Source: Celoporthe dispersa
Taxonomy: Eukaryota; Ascomycota; Sordariomycetes; Diaporthales; Cryphonectriaceae
Reading direction: 5' to 3'
DNA: 64,000 bases
Assembly (NCBI GenBank): GCA_016584495.1
Contig: WAID01000006.1
Coordinates: 2,356,001-2,420,000, forward strand
The notes below the pieces were generated by a model. It saw only the letters and a list, made by a program, of their open reading frames with translations. It made no database searches and was not told where the DNA came from. Position 1 is the first letter of the stretch; each line of letters opens with the position of its first letter. Of the stretch, positions 34,401 to 47,179 are shown piece by piece. The translations under genes were made by a program, and so were the position numbers.

Positions 34401-35891
34401 GAAATTGACGTAGTCGAGTAGATCCTGCAGCTCGTCCATCTCCCTCGCCTGAGGGATGAGCTCCTCAAGCATCTGGTCCTCAATCTCAATGCTGCGGAGT
34501 GTGGCGGCCAGCTTCTCCGCCGCTGCCCTCTTCTCTATGAAACCACGAAACTTGATGTCGAGCTCCACGATGCGCCAGAGATCGTCCTGGTTCAGCAGCT
34601 TCTCGGCCTTGACCTCGTACTCGGACTCATTCGAGTCGAGATCACGCCTATCGAAATGCGGGTTCTTCATCTTTCTAGCGTGGATCAGGTAGTCCTTGCG
34701 GTGCTGGAACACGTAGGGAACCTCGACGTAATCAACCACGAAGAACTCTAGGACCTTGTTCACCGCCTTCGAGAAGGGTCCCTCGAGCGACGACTCCATG
34801 GCGAACTTCCTGGCCTCCCACATCTGGTTTGCGATCCACTTCGTCTCTTCCTTGAGATCGGGCGTGACTTGTGACTTCTTGAACGGTCGGCGGTCAAGCT
34901 GGAAGCGCTCAGGCTCGTCCGTTACACGAACATCGTTGTCGGCCTCGGTCAACAGCTTTTCAGACAGCTGTGACGGCTCGAAGACATCTTTCAGCTCCAG
35001 GGGTTGCTCCTCCTTGCCCGCCTCTTCGTCCTCTTCCTTGTATAGAGCCCATTCATAGTCCTCGCCGTTGCCGAAGATTGCCTCCATATCCTCGAGTGTC
35101 TCCTTGTCGAGACCGGTGGCGTCGATAACGCTGCCCACGGCGAGCCGGTCACGGCCCCGGGCGACCTCCATGTCTTCCTGCTGTCTAAGGCGCTCGTCTT
35201 CGTCGTCGTAGTCCTCCTCAATGAAATCATCGAACTCGTCGGCGGCGGCTCGGGTATGGCTAGGGCGGCCATAATGACGGTCATCATCGGCAGCGTCTTC
35301 GTCTTCGGAGAACATATTGGCGAGACCGTCCCGCTTGCGTAGGTCGTCTTTGTCCCCATGGCCGCGCTTGAGGCGCTTGTACTGCGACTGAGAAGAGGAT
35401 TAACACGTGGCACAGACGTGTGAAGACTGGGAGGTGGAGGGTGGTCACGTACCTGAGCCGCTTCTCTGCGCTCGAAGTCGGGGTTTGCCTCGCCGATCAG
35501 GTCAAGATCCTCGTCGTCAAGAACCTCTTCTTGCTCGCGCTCAGCGCGCCTCCGCTTCTTGCGCCTGCGCCGTTCGCGCTCGTCGGAGTCTTCAGCATTG
35601 TCTTCTTCCTCCTCGTCGACGATGAAGCCTTCGCGGATCTGTAGCAGTCGAGGTCAGCTGGGGAGCTCAGATAGGCGCGCGAGTGATCAGGACCGTGTGG
35701 GTGACTCACCTTGCGCGCCTCCTCCTCGTCATCGTCATCTTCATCCTCCTCGCTGGAATCATCCATCCCAGGGTCCCGTTCACGGCGGCGGGGGGACTGC
35801 CGCCATCGTCATCTCCAGCAAAGGACTCGTCATCCTCCTCGTCGTCGAGCTCAGCATGGTCGTCGATCAGGTCTCGCATCGAGGCGCTCAT
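31417..35891 (-). CDS. spt6: transcription elongation factor Spt6
   Basis: Histone chaperone and elongation factor that binds RNA polymerase II and nucleosomes. Four exons: 35891-35710, 35638-35453, 35387-31748 and 31679-31417. The N-terminus is very acidic (MSASMRDLIDDHAELDDEED, then EEDEDDDDEEEARK), followed by DEDLDLIGEANPDF and RLKRGH. The core has the YqgF-like domain (about 735-800, SFAWVEEDGR), helix-hairpin-helix (about 905-955, GLGPRKAQAVIKG), S1 domain (about 1110-1180, CGIEGRIEADEVS) and tandem SH2 at the end (about 1225-1423, HPLFKPFNSTQAEEYL; MGWPVRVVPNGYEFL). One base seems missing from the C6 run at 35790-35795 in exon 1; with it restored the length is 1423 aa, usual for the family. 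The long third exon is intact. Confidence 0.95.
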
Positions 35892-38697
35892 GGTGGCGGT
35901 GGATGCGCGAGGGCGCGATTCTGGTCTTTCCTTTATTGACGGAGCTGAAGCGACTCGTTGGTATTTCCGTTTCTGGACAAAGCGATGGTCGTGTTGGATG
36001 ATTGGTTTACCAAGCTCCGTGCGTTTACGGATGAAGAACAGGTAGAGATCCCACGAGACAGCCGAGTATTGATGTGTGCCAGCGAGAGAGCTCTGGAGCT
36101 GAGGTCCGCCTGGGGTGTGGGTTGGGGGACTTTGCAGCTGCTGTTAGCGATGGAGCAAGCTCGTCAAAGGCGGCGGCGCGCCAACCTTTTTTGCCAGCCT
36201 CGTTTGCGGCGCACGGGCCCCAAGAGAGCCTCAGGGTTAGGGCTCAGATTGAGCTACCGCGTCTTTTGGACGAGCTATACACAAGCCAATAAGTGTTGCA
36301 AGTAGGAAAGGGACTTTTGACTTCTGATCAATGGCAAGCAGCTCTATCTTTTACATTTCTAGAGCTAGCACCGTCACGTGTGAGGTACAGTCAGGCTAAC
36401 AGGTGGTCTATTACTGGTGACGAATGATGCAGCAGGTAGAACCACCCCCGCCGTCGAGAATCACTGAACAACCCACCCATGGAAGCCAGTCGTCCGCTTG
36501 CATAGTCACGGAGGGGACCTGACGAGTTTGGTGGCTGGAGACATCTGCAGTGACTCTAAGGATCTGGCAAGACAAATTCCTATCGACCCTCGTTTCTTTT
36601 ACGTCTCTTGATCTGTCGCGATATCTGCTCTATGTCTGCAGAACGCAATTTGGGGCATCACCGTTCGGGCGTTCTCGCACGAGAGGACATATACTGAGGA
36701 CTAGGCAAAGGTTCTGTCCTGACGACCCAGGCGTGCCTTTGCACGTAATGAAGACGGCTAAAAAAAAAAAAAAAAAGAAGAAAAGATCAAAACATGTAGA
36801 AGGACATTTCTTAAGACTTGCAAAAGGGCCTTCAAATCGAGAAGACAAGAATGGCATGTTTGTATTTCTTTCTCAAGCAGTATAAAAAAGGCAGATGACT
36901 GCCCCTAACATGTGAAGGGGCCTACAGGTGGGGAACCACTTGCATGGCTACTACGCCTAACAAGCCACACCACCTCAACGCCACGCAAATCAAGAGGGTC
37001 ATATAAATGGTTGTATTGATCATGGTGTTGTCCAGGCAGAACATACAATACATCAAAAATCCTTCAAGGGTATTTGGATAGTCTGAGGGTACCTGCTGGA
37101 TCGGCAGTCGGAATTCGCTGTACCTTGGACGGGCGGGCCAGAATCAACGGGGAGCTCTGCAGAGGAACGAGCACCGCGCCTAAATCCGAGAATCTGCCTA
37201 TGAAGACAGGTTCAGGCGCGCCGCCAGTCCAGTCCCCAAGCCAGAAGCTTGGTCCTCCGGTGGGCTGTTGGGACTGCACTTCATCGCCGTATCTCCACTG
37301 TGTCGTTAATGATGCCACTTCTCACCCCTATTTTCCCTGGTCTGGGAGGAAGGGGAGGATGATGGATCGTGTTCCAGAAAACGAAGGGTGGGACGTATCG
37401 ATATCGGGGCCGTTACCCGAGGACAGACTACCGTCTCAGACGACAGTTCAGTATCAACACAGATTTTGCATGCCATGAATGTCTTGACTTCTCAAATATG
37501 TCATGATTTGGAGAACGCAAGATGCGAGGTAACGCAGCAGTACCTGAACTTTCCTGTTGGGGGGGGGGGGGGAGAAAAAGGCCGAACGAGCCAGCCCAGC
37601 CAGGACGAATCGGATCGGGGTTGCGCCGCAATATCACCATGACATAGCCAGTCAGTAAGTACTGTACAGAGCACTCACTTAACATGAGACCAAAGGCTGT
37701 TCATTTGTCATGCAGAAACGGGGGCGTCTGGTGCTGGATCTGAGGAATCATAATCTTCATCCACACCCCCTACGGCGAACCATTATAGGTTCAAATGGCT
37801 ACCAATAATGTTCGCCTGTCGTACTTCTGTCCTCAGGCCTAAGTGGATTCGCTAACTAGCCCCTCGTTTTTCTTTGGCACAGGCTTGAGTTTCCGGCCGT
37901 GCCCTCGTTTTGGATTGGCCCCCACCACTGGCGCTGTAAACCACTAAACCACCTCCAAGCGAAGGACCCCTGACCTGATCCAAGACGGCGTATCTTCGTC
38001 TTCCTGACCTAGACTCCGAAACCCCTTTCATCTTCTCAGCCTTCAGACAGCAGATTTTTTTTTCCTTCCTTCTTTGTCTGTCTGTCTGAGGAGGTCCTGG
38101 TCTGTTCCGTCTCCTTCACATGTGTCAGTACTCAACTTCTTGCGACGCCACAGTCCAGGTCTTGGACCGCCTAACGCGTGTACGGGAACCCCAGTCAAGC
38201 CCAGTAGACTGCTAACGAAAAGCGTTACAGCGCCTGAGACCAACCCAGCTAGAGGAGACACCCGCCGCGGACCCTAGCGCCACGAACCACCTTCACCCCA
38301 CCAGAGGTTTATCGTTGCGACCTCACCACCCGCTCAACCTGACCACGCTTGGCGGCCCAACCTCGAAACCGCTCTTCGGACACCTGTGCCCACGTTCGTC
38401 GTCCACCTCTCCCGGCGCCCTCACGACTCCCCCCTTCTCTGGCCTCCCCTTCCATCGAGGACGCGGCTGACTTGAAAAGTTCAAGACCGCCACCGGATAT
38501 TTCAGAGACGTAAGGCGAAACACCGGTCGACACACCCGGCGGGCCCCTCCTCAAAACGAAAACGCTCGCGGTTGTTTCGGCCTCCACGACCCACGAGCGC
38601 CCATACCAGAGGCCTCGTGGTGATCTGAAAAGACTGTCAAAGAGAGGCGTCGATCCCCATCCAGGCCACCTCAGAACCAACGACGACACATCTCACG
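35892..38697. other. divergent promoter region between spt6 and the MAPKK
   Basis: About 2.8 kb shared upstream region. Homopolymers A15 near 36760-36775 and G14 at 37559-37572 are seen. The last roughly 650 bp before 38698 probably hold a long MAPKK leader. No gene seen. Confidence 0.5.
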
Positions 38698-40513
38698 ATG
38701 GCTGACCCTTTTGCGCCGCGCTCCATGAAGCGCAAGAACGTCAAAGGTCTGGCCTTGACCCCCGCTGCTCCCAAGCCGCCACCGACCGCCGAGAACGCCA
38801 ATTTCAGCCACTCGAGGAACAACCAGTCTGAAGACACTTCGGCACAGCTCGAGATCGGTATCGAGTTCAACCTCGACCTGCGCCCGGAGGACCTCGAGAT
38901 CATCAAGGACCTGGGCTCGGGCAACGGCGGCACCGTGAGCAAAGTGAAGCACATCCCGACCAACACCACCATGGCCCGCAAGGTTAGCCGCCCTGGTACG
39001 CCTGGATCTACTGCTTGGTTCTCCTAACTTTATGCTAGGTCATCCACGTCGAGGCGAAACGAGAGATGCGAAAGCGTATTGTCCGAGAACTCCAGATCAT
39101 GCACAACTGCCACTGTGAACATATCGTTACTTTCTACGGTGCCTTCCTCAACAATAACAACGACGTGATCATGTGTATGGAATACATGGACGTTGGGTAA
39201 GATGATCCGCTTGTGCAGTGGCCTTCTGCGTGTGCCATCGTGCTGACGACAGCTGCAAAGTTCTCTCGACCGCGTCTCCCGAGTGTTTGGCCCTGTTCGA
39301 GTCGATGTCTTGGGCAAGATTGCAGAAGCGACCCTCGGCGGTCTGACCTACCTCTACTACAAACACCACATCATGCACCGAGACATCAAACCATCGAACA
39401 TCCTCGTCAACTCGCGCGGCCACATCAAGCTCTGCGACTTCGGTGTGTCTGGAGAGCTGATCAACTCTGTCGCGGATACATTTGTGGGCACGTCCACGTA
39501 CATGGCCCCGGAACGAATCCAGGGCGAGAAATATACGGTCAAGTCAGACGTCTGGAGTTTTGGCCTGTCTATCATGGAGCTTGCCATCGGGAAATTCCCT
39601 TTTGCCGCCAGCGAGCAGCTGTCGGATGCTGAAGCAGCCCCAGCCGGCATTCTCGATCTGCTCCAGCAGATTGTGCACGAGCCAGCGCCCAAGCTGCCCA
39701 AGAGCGACGCCTTCCCACAGATCCTGGAGGACATGATCCAGAAGTGTCTGTTGAAGACACCAGATGACCGGCCGACGCCGCAAGAGCTCTACGTATGTCC
39801 CCCTCCTGCCAGATAGAGGCTCACACGGTAGCCCCTAACCGAACATGACACAGGACCGCGACCCGTTCGTCCAGGCAGCCAAGAGGACACCAGTTGATTT
39901 GAGAGAATGGGCAGTGAGCCTGATGGAGAGGGACAACCGGAAATCTCATCTTGCTCCTCAGCTCTCACCAGGCACTCAGGAGCTCTTGAGATCCAACAAC
40001 TCTCCAGACGGCGGCGCAGAGGACCGTGCATTGGCAACACCCACGTCAGGTGAGATCCCCATCGTGGGTGCTTTACTCCAGTCACCTCGTGACCAATATA
40101 ACAGCGCATCGAACCGATCACCGACGCGAAGCGACCGGGGGCCAGGGAGCAGCTCAGCTGGCCGACCAGGTGGACCGCCTGTTCATCCGGGACTTGGACC
40201 ACGTGTAATCACGACCAACTCGATCCCGAAAATGGCTCCACCTCCGCCCCCACGTCCCGGTCGGCACAGTCCCAACCTTTCCGCCGGCTCGAGCAGTGGC
40301 AGGCAGACTACCTTTGCCTTGCCCGTACGCCCTGCTCCTGCCGGACCCCTCCCGACCCCGCCGATGCGGAGGCAGACGCCGGACGAGACAATCAGCAGCA
40401 GCGGTGGAAGCGGCAGGGGCATGCGGCGGCAGGCGACCTTTGGTGCTTCGTCGGGGTCGATGGGTGCCCAGGGGATGGGCGGGTATCCAACAAACCAAGT
40501 AAGGCGCGAATAG
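38698..40513 (+). CDS. ste7: MAP kinase kinase of the Ste7/Mst7 type
   Basis: Dual-specificity kinase of the mating/invasive-growth MAPK cascade. Exons 38698-38982, 39039-39196, 39261-39792 and 39854-40513 give 544 aa. The N-terminus carries a MAPK docking motif (KRKNVKGLAL). Kinase motifs in order: GSGNGGTVSKV loop, the ATP-binding Lys in MARKVI, HRDIKPSN, DFG, the activation loop with the S-x-A-x-T phospho-acceptor pattern (NSVADTFVGT), APE and DVWSFG. After DRDPFVQAAKRTP comes a Pro/Ser-rich tail of about 190 residues. The stop at 40513 is uncertain because a GTAAGG donor begins at 40501. A GT-AG pair (40050-40104) in the tail would give a shorter 424-aa form; the unspliced reading contains TPTSGEIPI, which I take as the normal form. 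Confidence 0.93.
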
Positions 40514-41240
40514 GATCCGCTTTCCTTACTCTCATATCATCTGGACAGCATCTCTCCCCTCCGGGAAGAAAAAGCCTGTCATCCCCATCATCTATCCAAG
40601 TCTCCTTTTCCATTACCTATACTCAACCCAGGACCAATCCGTTATATCTCTCTACTACCAAGCATCCAGGCTCTCCTCTCGTGTGGAGATTGGTCCCCCT
40701 GAAAGAGATCTTACTACTGCAGCCAGCTCTCCACTCTCGTCACCTCTCGCATCGCCTTGGAGTACTCGGCTATGGACTCAGCAACTCTAGCGGTGGACAT
40801 GTTCGACGTTGGCAGTGTTTCACAACAGACTGTCGGCGTGTGGGACGGAGGGTACTCTGCTCGTTGTTTTCCTTTCTTTTCTGTGTGAATGGCATCCTGA
40901 GTGATTGTGCGGGTTTTCATCCTTGTTCGGGGATGACCGAAACATCTCAAGCACCTTCGTTAGAGGTAGCGAGCATAGGAAAGATTTGTTGGACAGATGC
41001 ATCGTCGTCTAGGATAGCAACACCAGATCCGTTGAGACGCAGGGTCAGCGAGCCTCAAGGCTCTGGGGTTCTCGAGTGGCCTACACTAGACGGAGGAAAA
41101 TAATACGGTTGTTTGCTTGAGAGCTCTTTCCGTGTCGCAGGTCTATTGAAGCATCATACTATACGTGTCTAAACTCGCAATGAAGCCCAAAGGCTTGTCT
41201 ACCAGTGGCTGTAGTGCCTTGCCAAAGCATCTAGGGCGTC
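40514..41240. other. convergent 3' spacer
   Basis: Lies between the 3' ends of the MAPKK and HAD genes. CT-rich at 40560-40680. A 140-codon plus ORF at 40681-41103 shows no coding character. Confidence 0.55.
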
Positions 41241-42237
41241 TCACAGCTCTCGCCCCTTAAAGCCCTCCTCTAGGATCCCAATCAGTTCGTCCAACTGCGA
41301 TATCACCAGGTCCGTATTCTCGTGCTCTGCGAGGTGCTCGTTGACGGGATTAACAAGCAGCACCGTCGCAGCGCCAGACCTCCGACCAGCCGTCATATCA
41401 TCGATCGAGTCGCCCACCATGATCAGCCCGCTCGCATCAACCTCTCCTACCACACCATTCCCACCGCTAGACACATCCTCGCTGTACTTCTGCCCCTGTG
41501 CGTCTATGCGAATCCTCTCCCCATCCGCCACCACCGCCCTTCCGCCTGACGACCCCTCGCCATCGGCAGACGGCCTGGTCAGCCCCCAGCTCGACGCAAT
41601 GTGCAGGATGCCCGCAGGGTCCGGCTTTGGCGGCCTGAACTCACGCGTGACGATCGGGTGGAAGGCCTCGACCTCGGACAGGAACTTGGTGAGCAGGTGG
41701 TTCACGGGGGCGTCGAAGTTGCGCGTGCAGATGCCCTTCGGGACGGCGCGGGCGTCGAGGTAGGCCATCAGCTGGACGAGGCCCGGCTGGGGCTCCTGGG
41801 AGGCCATGGCCGTCCGCTCTATGTCGCGGATGGCCTCCATCGCCTGCTCGCGGGCCTCGGGGGTCGGGAGCGAGTAGACGTGTTCCAAGATGTCGGTCTG
41901 CTTGGTGATGTTGAGGGCCTTGCGCATCTCCGCGAACATGTAGTTCTGAGGTTGGCTGTGCGTGGGTGGTCAATTTGTGTGTCAGACGAGCCGCTGCGTG
42001 TCTGGGCTTCCAGAGCACCCTCCTTGCTGCAGATTCGAGAGATACTAACCACAAGGTCCCATCCACGTCAAAGACGACTCCCTGCATGATCACATATGTT
42101 AGAGAAAGAACAGGCCACAGGTGAGAAGCAATCCCTACCCTTAGTTTGGGCAGATGGCTGCCTGCTGCAGACCCAATCTTGAGGGGGGCAAACTGCCTCC
42201 GCGTTCTGGAAGCCATTGCTGACATGAATCTGCGCAT
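41241..42237 (-). CDS. HAD-superfamily hydrolase (subfamily IA type)
   Basis: Predicted phosphatase that uses an Asp nucleophile and Mg2+. Three exons, 42237-42139, 42081-42050 and 41955-41241, give 281 aa; splicing builds the catalytic motif GVVFDVDGTL from a 32-nt middle exon. Motif II lies in KGICTRNFDAPVNHLL, the conserved Lys in REFRPPKPDPAGI, and motif IV in GLIMVGDSIDDMTAGRRSGA. An insert of about 40 residues before motif IV is Gly/Ser-rich. The basic, Arg-rich N-terminus (RRFMSAMASRTRRQF) could be a mitochondrial leader, and an in-frame ATG 21 nt later is an alternative start. Substrate unknown. Confidence 0.85.
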
Positions 42238-43002
42238 GAGGGTTTGAATGAGAAGCCGATATCGTCTCAGTCCAACCGAGGGACGGCTAGAGTGCCAAAG
42301 TCAAGGCGTCACCACACACGATGGCTTCGTCCTTGATTTGTGTAACCGCTGGGGTGGTGATTTTTTTCCTTTCCTTCTTTCTTTTATAATGCTGTTACTG
42401 CCTCAGTGGTCTTGTGACATTCAATGTCTAAGACATATGAGCGCAATGTGAGGATGAGCGTGCATGTGTCAGTTTTGGGTTTTTTGAAGGGGGGTCCCGC
42501 TGTGAGCATATCGTCTTGGTACGTACTATTTATTACTCATTGGAGGTTTCTCTTCTCTCCTCAATTAGGCAAGTTTCACCTGCTACGGTGGAAAGCTACC
42601 GCGTACGCAGTACACCCACTGTGTGGGAAAGCTTCCAGGTCCTGGCCAGCGCTAACGGCTCCAGCGTTGGGCAGGGATACAGCCCAGCCCTCTCTCCCCA
42701 CATCGTCGAACCTTGGCCAGCTTGGGTTCCAGCGGGTTGCAACCACAAGTCAACGGTCCGTCATCCGTGTGGGTCTTTTACCTGTCTCTGCTGCTCCGTT
42801 GCTCTAAAATCAGAACATTGGCTCATCCTCTCGCCTCCTGCATTCTTCGCGCCCAGGACAACAACACGCGAGCCTCCCCAGGCTCCAGCACCGAAGCGAG
42901 CTCATGTGCTTTTGAGAGAACATGAGTGATCTCTGCCTCTCTCTGCGCAGTCCCTTGGCGATGTTGTTGTACTGCAGCTGGCCTAGGTAGCAAGCAAGCA
43001 AG
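42238..43002. other. divergent promoter region, HAD and ArAE genes
   Basis: Upstream regions of two divergent genes. T/C-rich runs lie at 42360-42390. No gene seen. Confidence 0.5.
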
Positions 43003-46000
43003 AATGAGCACCTCGTCCCCGTCGAGCTCTCCCTCGACGGCATCCGGCCCTTGGCGACGGCCACCCTTGAGAAGTGTAGGTCCTCGTCTGCTTGCACCTG
43101 TCACTGACATTTTCCCACCTGTTATTCAGTCGCCTCGCCGACAGATCGCTGACCTCTCATGGCTTGAACATGCAACAGAAGCTTCGAAATGGCACCTTCA
43201 TCGATCCCCAGACAGGCGAGCGCTCTCGCCGCCAGTTTACCCTCCGCCGCACCGAGACGGGCGGCAGCGAGTCCTCCAACCACACCGTGTCGTACTTCTC
43301 CCGCGAGAATCTATCTGGGCGCGTGGACGCTCTGGCGCACAAGTCAAAGGCCGTCGCCGCACGCTCGTGGGAATGGCTGATGAGCCCGACCGGGCGCGGC
43401 GTGCTCAAGTGCACGCTCGCGTACTCGCTAGGGAGCCTATTTACACTCTGGGCGCCGCTCTCGGACTTCTTGGGCAAGCCCGATGGGAAACATGTTGTTG
43501 CGACGATCACCGTCTACTTCCACCCCGCGAGGACGGCAGGCTCGATGATCGAAGGGACACTCATCGCTATAGTGGCCGTGGTCTACGCTGAGATCATAGC
43601 GGTCGCCTCCATGGCTACCTCGGTCTTTTTGGCTCTACCCTACACATGGTCGCGTTAGCATATATCCTCGTCCTGCTCATCTTTGTCGGTGGAGCATTTG
43701 GGTTTCTAGGATGGGTGAAGCAGAGGCTGAACAACCCACTGGTCAACGTCGGGAGCACGCTCGCCTCCCTGTCCATGATCAGTGTCCTGACCAAGGAGAA
43801 CGCAGTGCAGGATCACATCTTCTCAAACCTGAAGATCGTCCAGGTCCTGAAGATGCTGGTTTGCGGCATCCTCATAACCATCGCGGTGAACTTATCACTG
43901 TGGAGGACGTCAGCCCGGACGCAGCTGCGAGGAAGCATGACGAAGGCCTCGCGGTCCCTGGGAGACATGCTAGGGATGATCGCACACGGGTTTCTCAGTG
44001 GCGCCGAAGAGGAGATGCTCACAGAGGACTTCAGGAAAGCTGAGAAGGCATACGACACCGCGTACGGGCAGATGTCCAAGAACCTTAGGGAAGCCAAGTT
44101 CGAACATTATTTTGTCGGCGATGAGAAGATCTACCAACTGGACAAGGCAGTCTACAAGTCCATGGAGAACCTGGCCCAGTCTATCAGAGGCCTGAGGAGT
44201 GCGGCCAATACACAATTCGTGCTGCTAAAGGAGCCGGCATCGGAGCCAGGGTCCGGGACGGCCTCTCCGGGCCAGCTGCTCTCGCCATCGCTGCATCGAA
44301 CTTTCTCGACAAACTTCAGACTCCATCAGCCGACGCTATCAGCCATTGACGAGGGCTCGGATGAGAGCGAGGAGGATCAACCAGTCAGGGGAAGAAGCCC
44401 GAGCAGTGCGCCCACGTTCCGTTCACCATCCGACATTTTTGATCTCTTCATTGCATTGCTGGGTCCGTCGGTGAAGTCACTGGCTTTCACCTTGTCTGAG
44501 GTCCTCAGAGAGCCCCCCTTTCGGAGAGGCACCGAATTACGACATCACAATTAATGACAACTTTCGACGCAGTCTCCTGGATGCTCTGACATTGTTCAAC
44601 CAAAACCGAGCGAAAGCTCTAGAGGAGCTGTATAAGACAATTGAGCTGGGGCGACCGAGGTCGGAGAAAATCAAGGCAGACTTCGAGGAGGTCGCCGCGG
44701 CCTGCGGACACTTCAGCTTTTCGCTTCAGAGTTTTGGCGAGGAGATGAGCAAGTATTTGGATGTCCTAGACGACCTCAAGTATGCTAGTGAGCACAAGAA
44801 GCGGAGCTGGCAGTTTCTCGCCTTCTGGAAGCAGATCCACCTCCGTCAGATCCAGACCCCCTTGCTCCCCTTTGAGGGTGGAGAGAGAGCCCACGGTGCG
44901 GCCCATCAGAAAATCGCAAATGCCTCGTGGAATCCCAGACCAGATGGTCTCGCGCCGCGATACCTTCAGCTGGGAGGCAGAGCCTCAAGCCAGCCACATC
45001 GCCAAGAAGATCTCAACAAAAGTCTTGAAATTCTTGCGTTTCCTGGGCCGAGATGATAGTAAGACTGTCCCTGCAATGAAGAATCCTCTGAGATGTAGCT
45101 GACTCGGTGATCTCGCAGTCCGCTTCGGCATTAAAGTCGGATTTGGGGCCATGCTCTGGGCTATGCTCGCCTTTCTCCCCGAGACCAAGCCCATCTACAT
45201 GCACTGGCGAGGCGAGTGGGGTCTGCTGTCTTTCATGATTGTCTGCTCCATGACGGTCGGGGCAGCGAATACCACAGGCACGGCCAGATTTCAAGGGACA
45301 GTCTCTGGTGTCTTTTTCACCCTCATCAACTGGAACGTCAGCCAAGGCAATGGTATCGCGCTACTCTTTCTCGGCGCCATCGTCGCCTTCATCAGCTTCT
45401 ACATTGTCATTGTACAGAACAAGGTATCTTTCGGGCGGACGACCCTCCTCGCATACAACGTATCCCTGCTTTACGCCTATCTCATTGCTAACAAGGTCGA
45501 TGATGATGACGACGACGAAGGCGGGGCTACTCCCCTATATTGGTGAGATTTGTCTACACAGAGCCCTTGCCGTAACGGCAGGTATCATCTGGGGTCTTGT
45601 CGTGTGTCGACTCATCTGGCCTATCTCGGCGCGCAAGAAATTTCGCGAGGGCATCTCCGTCCTGTACTTACAAATGGGTCTCATCTGGAAACGAGGTCCT
45701 CTCGCCATCCTGCTGCGCAGCGACTGCACGCGCTCATACCTCCGGTCCGGTGAACAAGCCGCTCTCTACCGCTATGCATCACGTCTCGAAGTCTTCCGCC
45801 AGTCCGCCATGTCCGAATTCGAACTCCGTGGTCCCTTTCCCAGTGAGGCGACGGGGCGTATCATGCGCAGCACGAACCGCCTCCTGGATGCGTTCTACGC
45901 CATGAGCCTCGTGACACAGCGCCGAGGCCAGTTATCTGATGGCGAGAAGGCCCTGTTGCTGTTCACGGCGAAGGAGAGGGCGGTGCTGTGCGAGCGCATC

Positions 46001-46498
46001 TGCCACATCTTCCAAGTCTTGGCAAGCTGCTTGATGCTTGAGTATCCGCTTACGGATGCGTTACCGAGCGTCATGGGCACGAGGGATCAACTCCTGGGAA
46101 AGATTTTTCAGTTCCGAAAAGAGCATGCTGCCGCCCTACGAGAAAAGCGCGAGGCGGAGGTCGCCGAACAGCAGAGCGACTCTGCTGTTGTGGCTGGTCC
46201 GAAGAACGCCTCCGGCGAAAGCGTGACCAGTGATCATCACACAAAGGGGCCAGGGTCCCCATCCATCACAGTGGCTAAGCGCCGTGGCAGTGGCAGCAGC
46301 AGCATCAGAAAGCCAGCGGTCTATTCGACACTGAGCGGCAGCCTCGCGGGCCAGGTGCAGGTTGAAGAGAGGGACTACGCCCTGCTGTATGCGTACGCAC
46401 TCGTCACTGGACAGGTTGCGGAGGAGCTCAAAGTCGTCAAGAAGGAAGTCGAGGCTCTGTTTGGAGTACTGGATGAAGAAGCGCTTCTGTTGCAGTAG
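43003..46498 (+). CDS. ArAE/DUF2421-type multi-pass membrane protein, frame broken several times
   Basis: Large fungal membrane protein with an aromatic-acid-exporter/FUSC-like layout (putative ER transporter N-terminal domain, then DUF2421). Parts in order: GTFIDPQTGERSRRQF, a first hydrophobic block including KHVVATITVYFHPARTAGS and GFLGWVKQRLNNPLVNVGS, a cytosolic middle (NLREAKFEHYFVGDEK), a second hydrophobic block from FGIKVGFGAMLWAMLAFLPE, and a cytosolic C-terminus ending at 46498. One intron is clear (45057-45120; RDD-I-RFGIK). The frame shifts at T5 43626-43630 (one missing), C6 44513-44518, near C4 44867-44870 and at C4 45532-45535 (one extra each). The N-terminal junction after 43003 (MSTSSPSSS) also does not splice in frame; the ATG at 43168 is the fallback start. 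Either sequence errors or a true pseudogene. Confidence 0.72.
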
Positions 46499-47179
46499 AC
46501 AAGACGAAATAAGTTGGAAGGAGGTTGGTCGACGGTGATGGATGAACAGACCAATGGGTTTATGAAAAGGATGTAAGATTGGCTCAACATGCTTGGCTGG
46601 AGTCAAGGACTTCGGAGGGTAGAAAAAAACAGAGACGGAACGCATAACATGAACGCACAGCATGGCTTCTCTATTCTGGATACGATGCTAGTTTGGGATT
46701 CTGTCTGTTCATCGTTGAGCACGGCGTTTGGGTTGTTTCTCGTTTCTTGTTTCATTGCTTATTTGGGTGGGACACTTGGGCGGGATACATATGTTTTTTC
46801 TTATCACGGATTGAAATCAAGGACTGGAATCGAATACCTCTAGGGTTTACGCGGACTACTTTCACAATTCACAGGGAAAGCAAGGCTTCTACCAAAGTTT
46901 TTTTCTCTTCTTTCTTTTTAGGTCAGAAGGGGAGGGGGCACAAACGTGTCATTTTGGTTAACAGATCTATTGTTTCTACAGTCTACCGAGTTGTTGCAAG
47001 AAGGGCTTTCTTTCTCTGCCAAGGGACCCTGTACTGGTGAGCGGGTAAGTGTTTTGTGACGCTCCGGATCCTACCTGGCCTACCTGACCTGGTGGCCCCT
47101 TTGCCGGCCAAGCAACCAATCGTCCTGTCGACGATGCAACTGCGGCAGGCTCGCCTCTGCCAGGTGAGCTGTCTATCCT
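46499..47179. other. convergent 3' spacer
   Basis: Lies between the 3' ends of the ArAE gene and the F-box/ankyrin gene. T-rich at 46780-46930; nothing recognisable. Confidence 0.55.
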
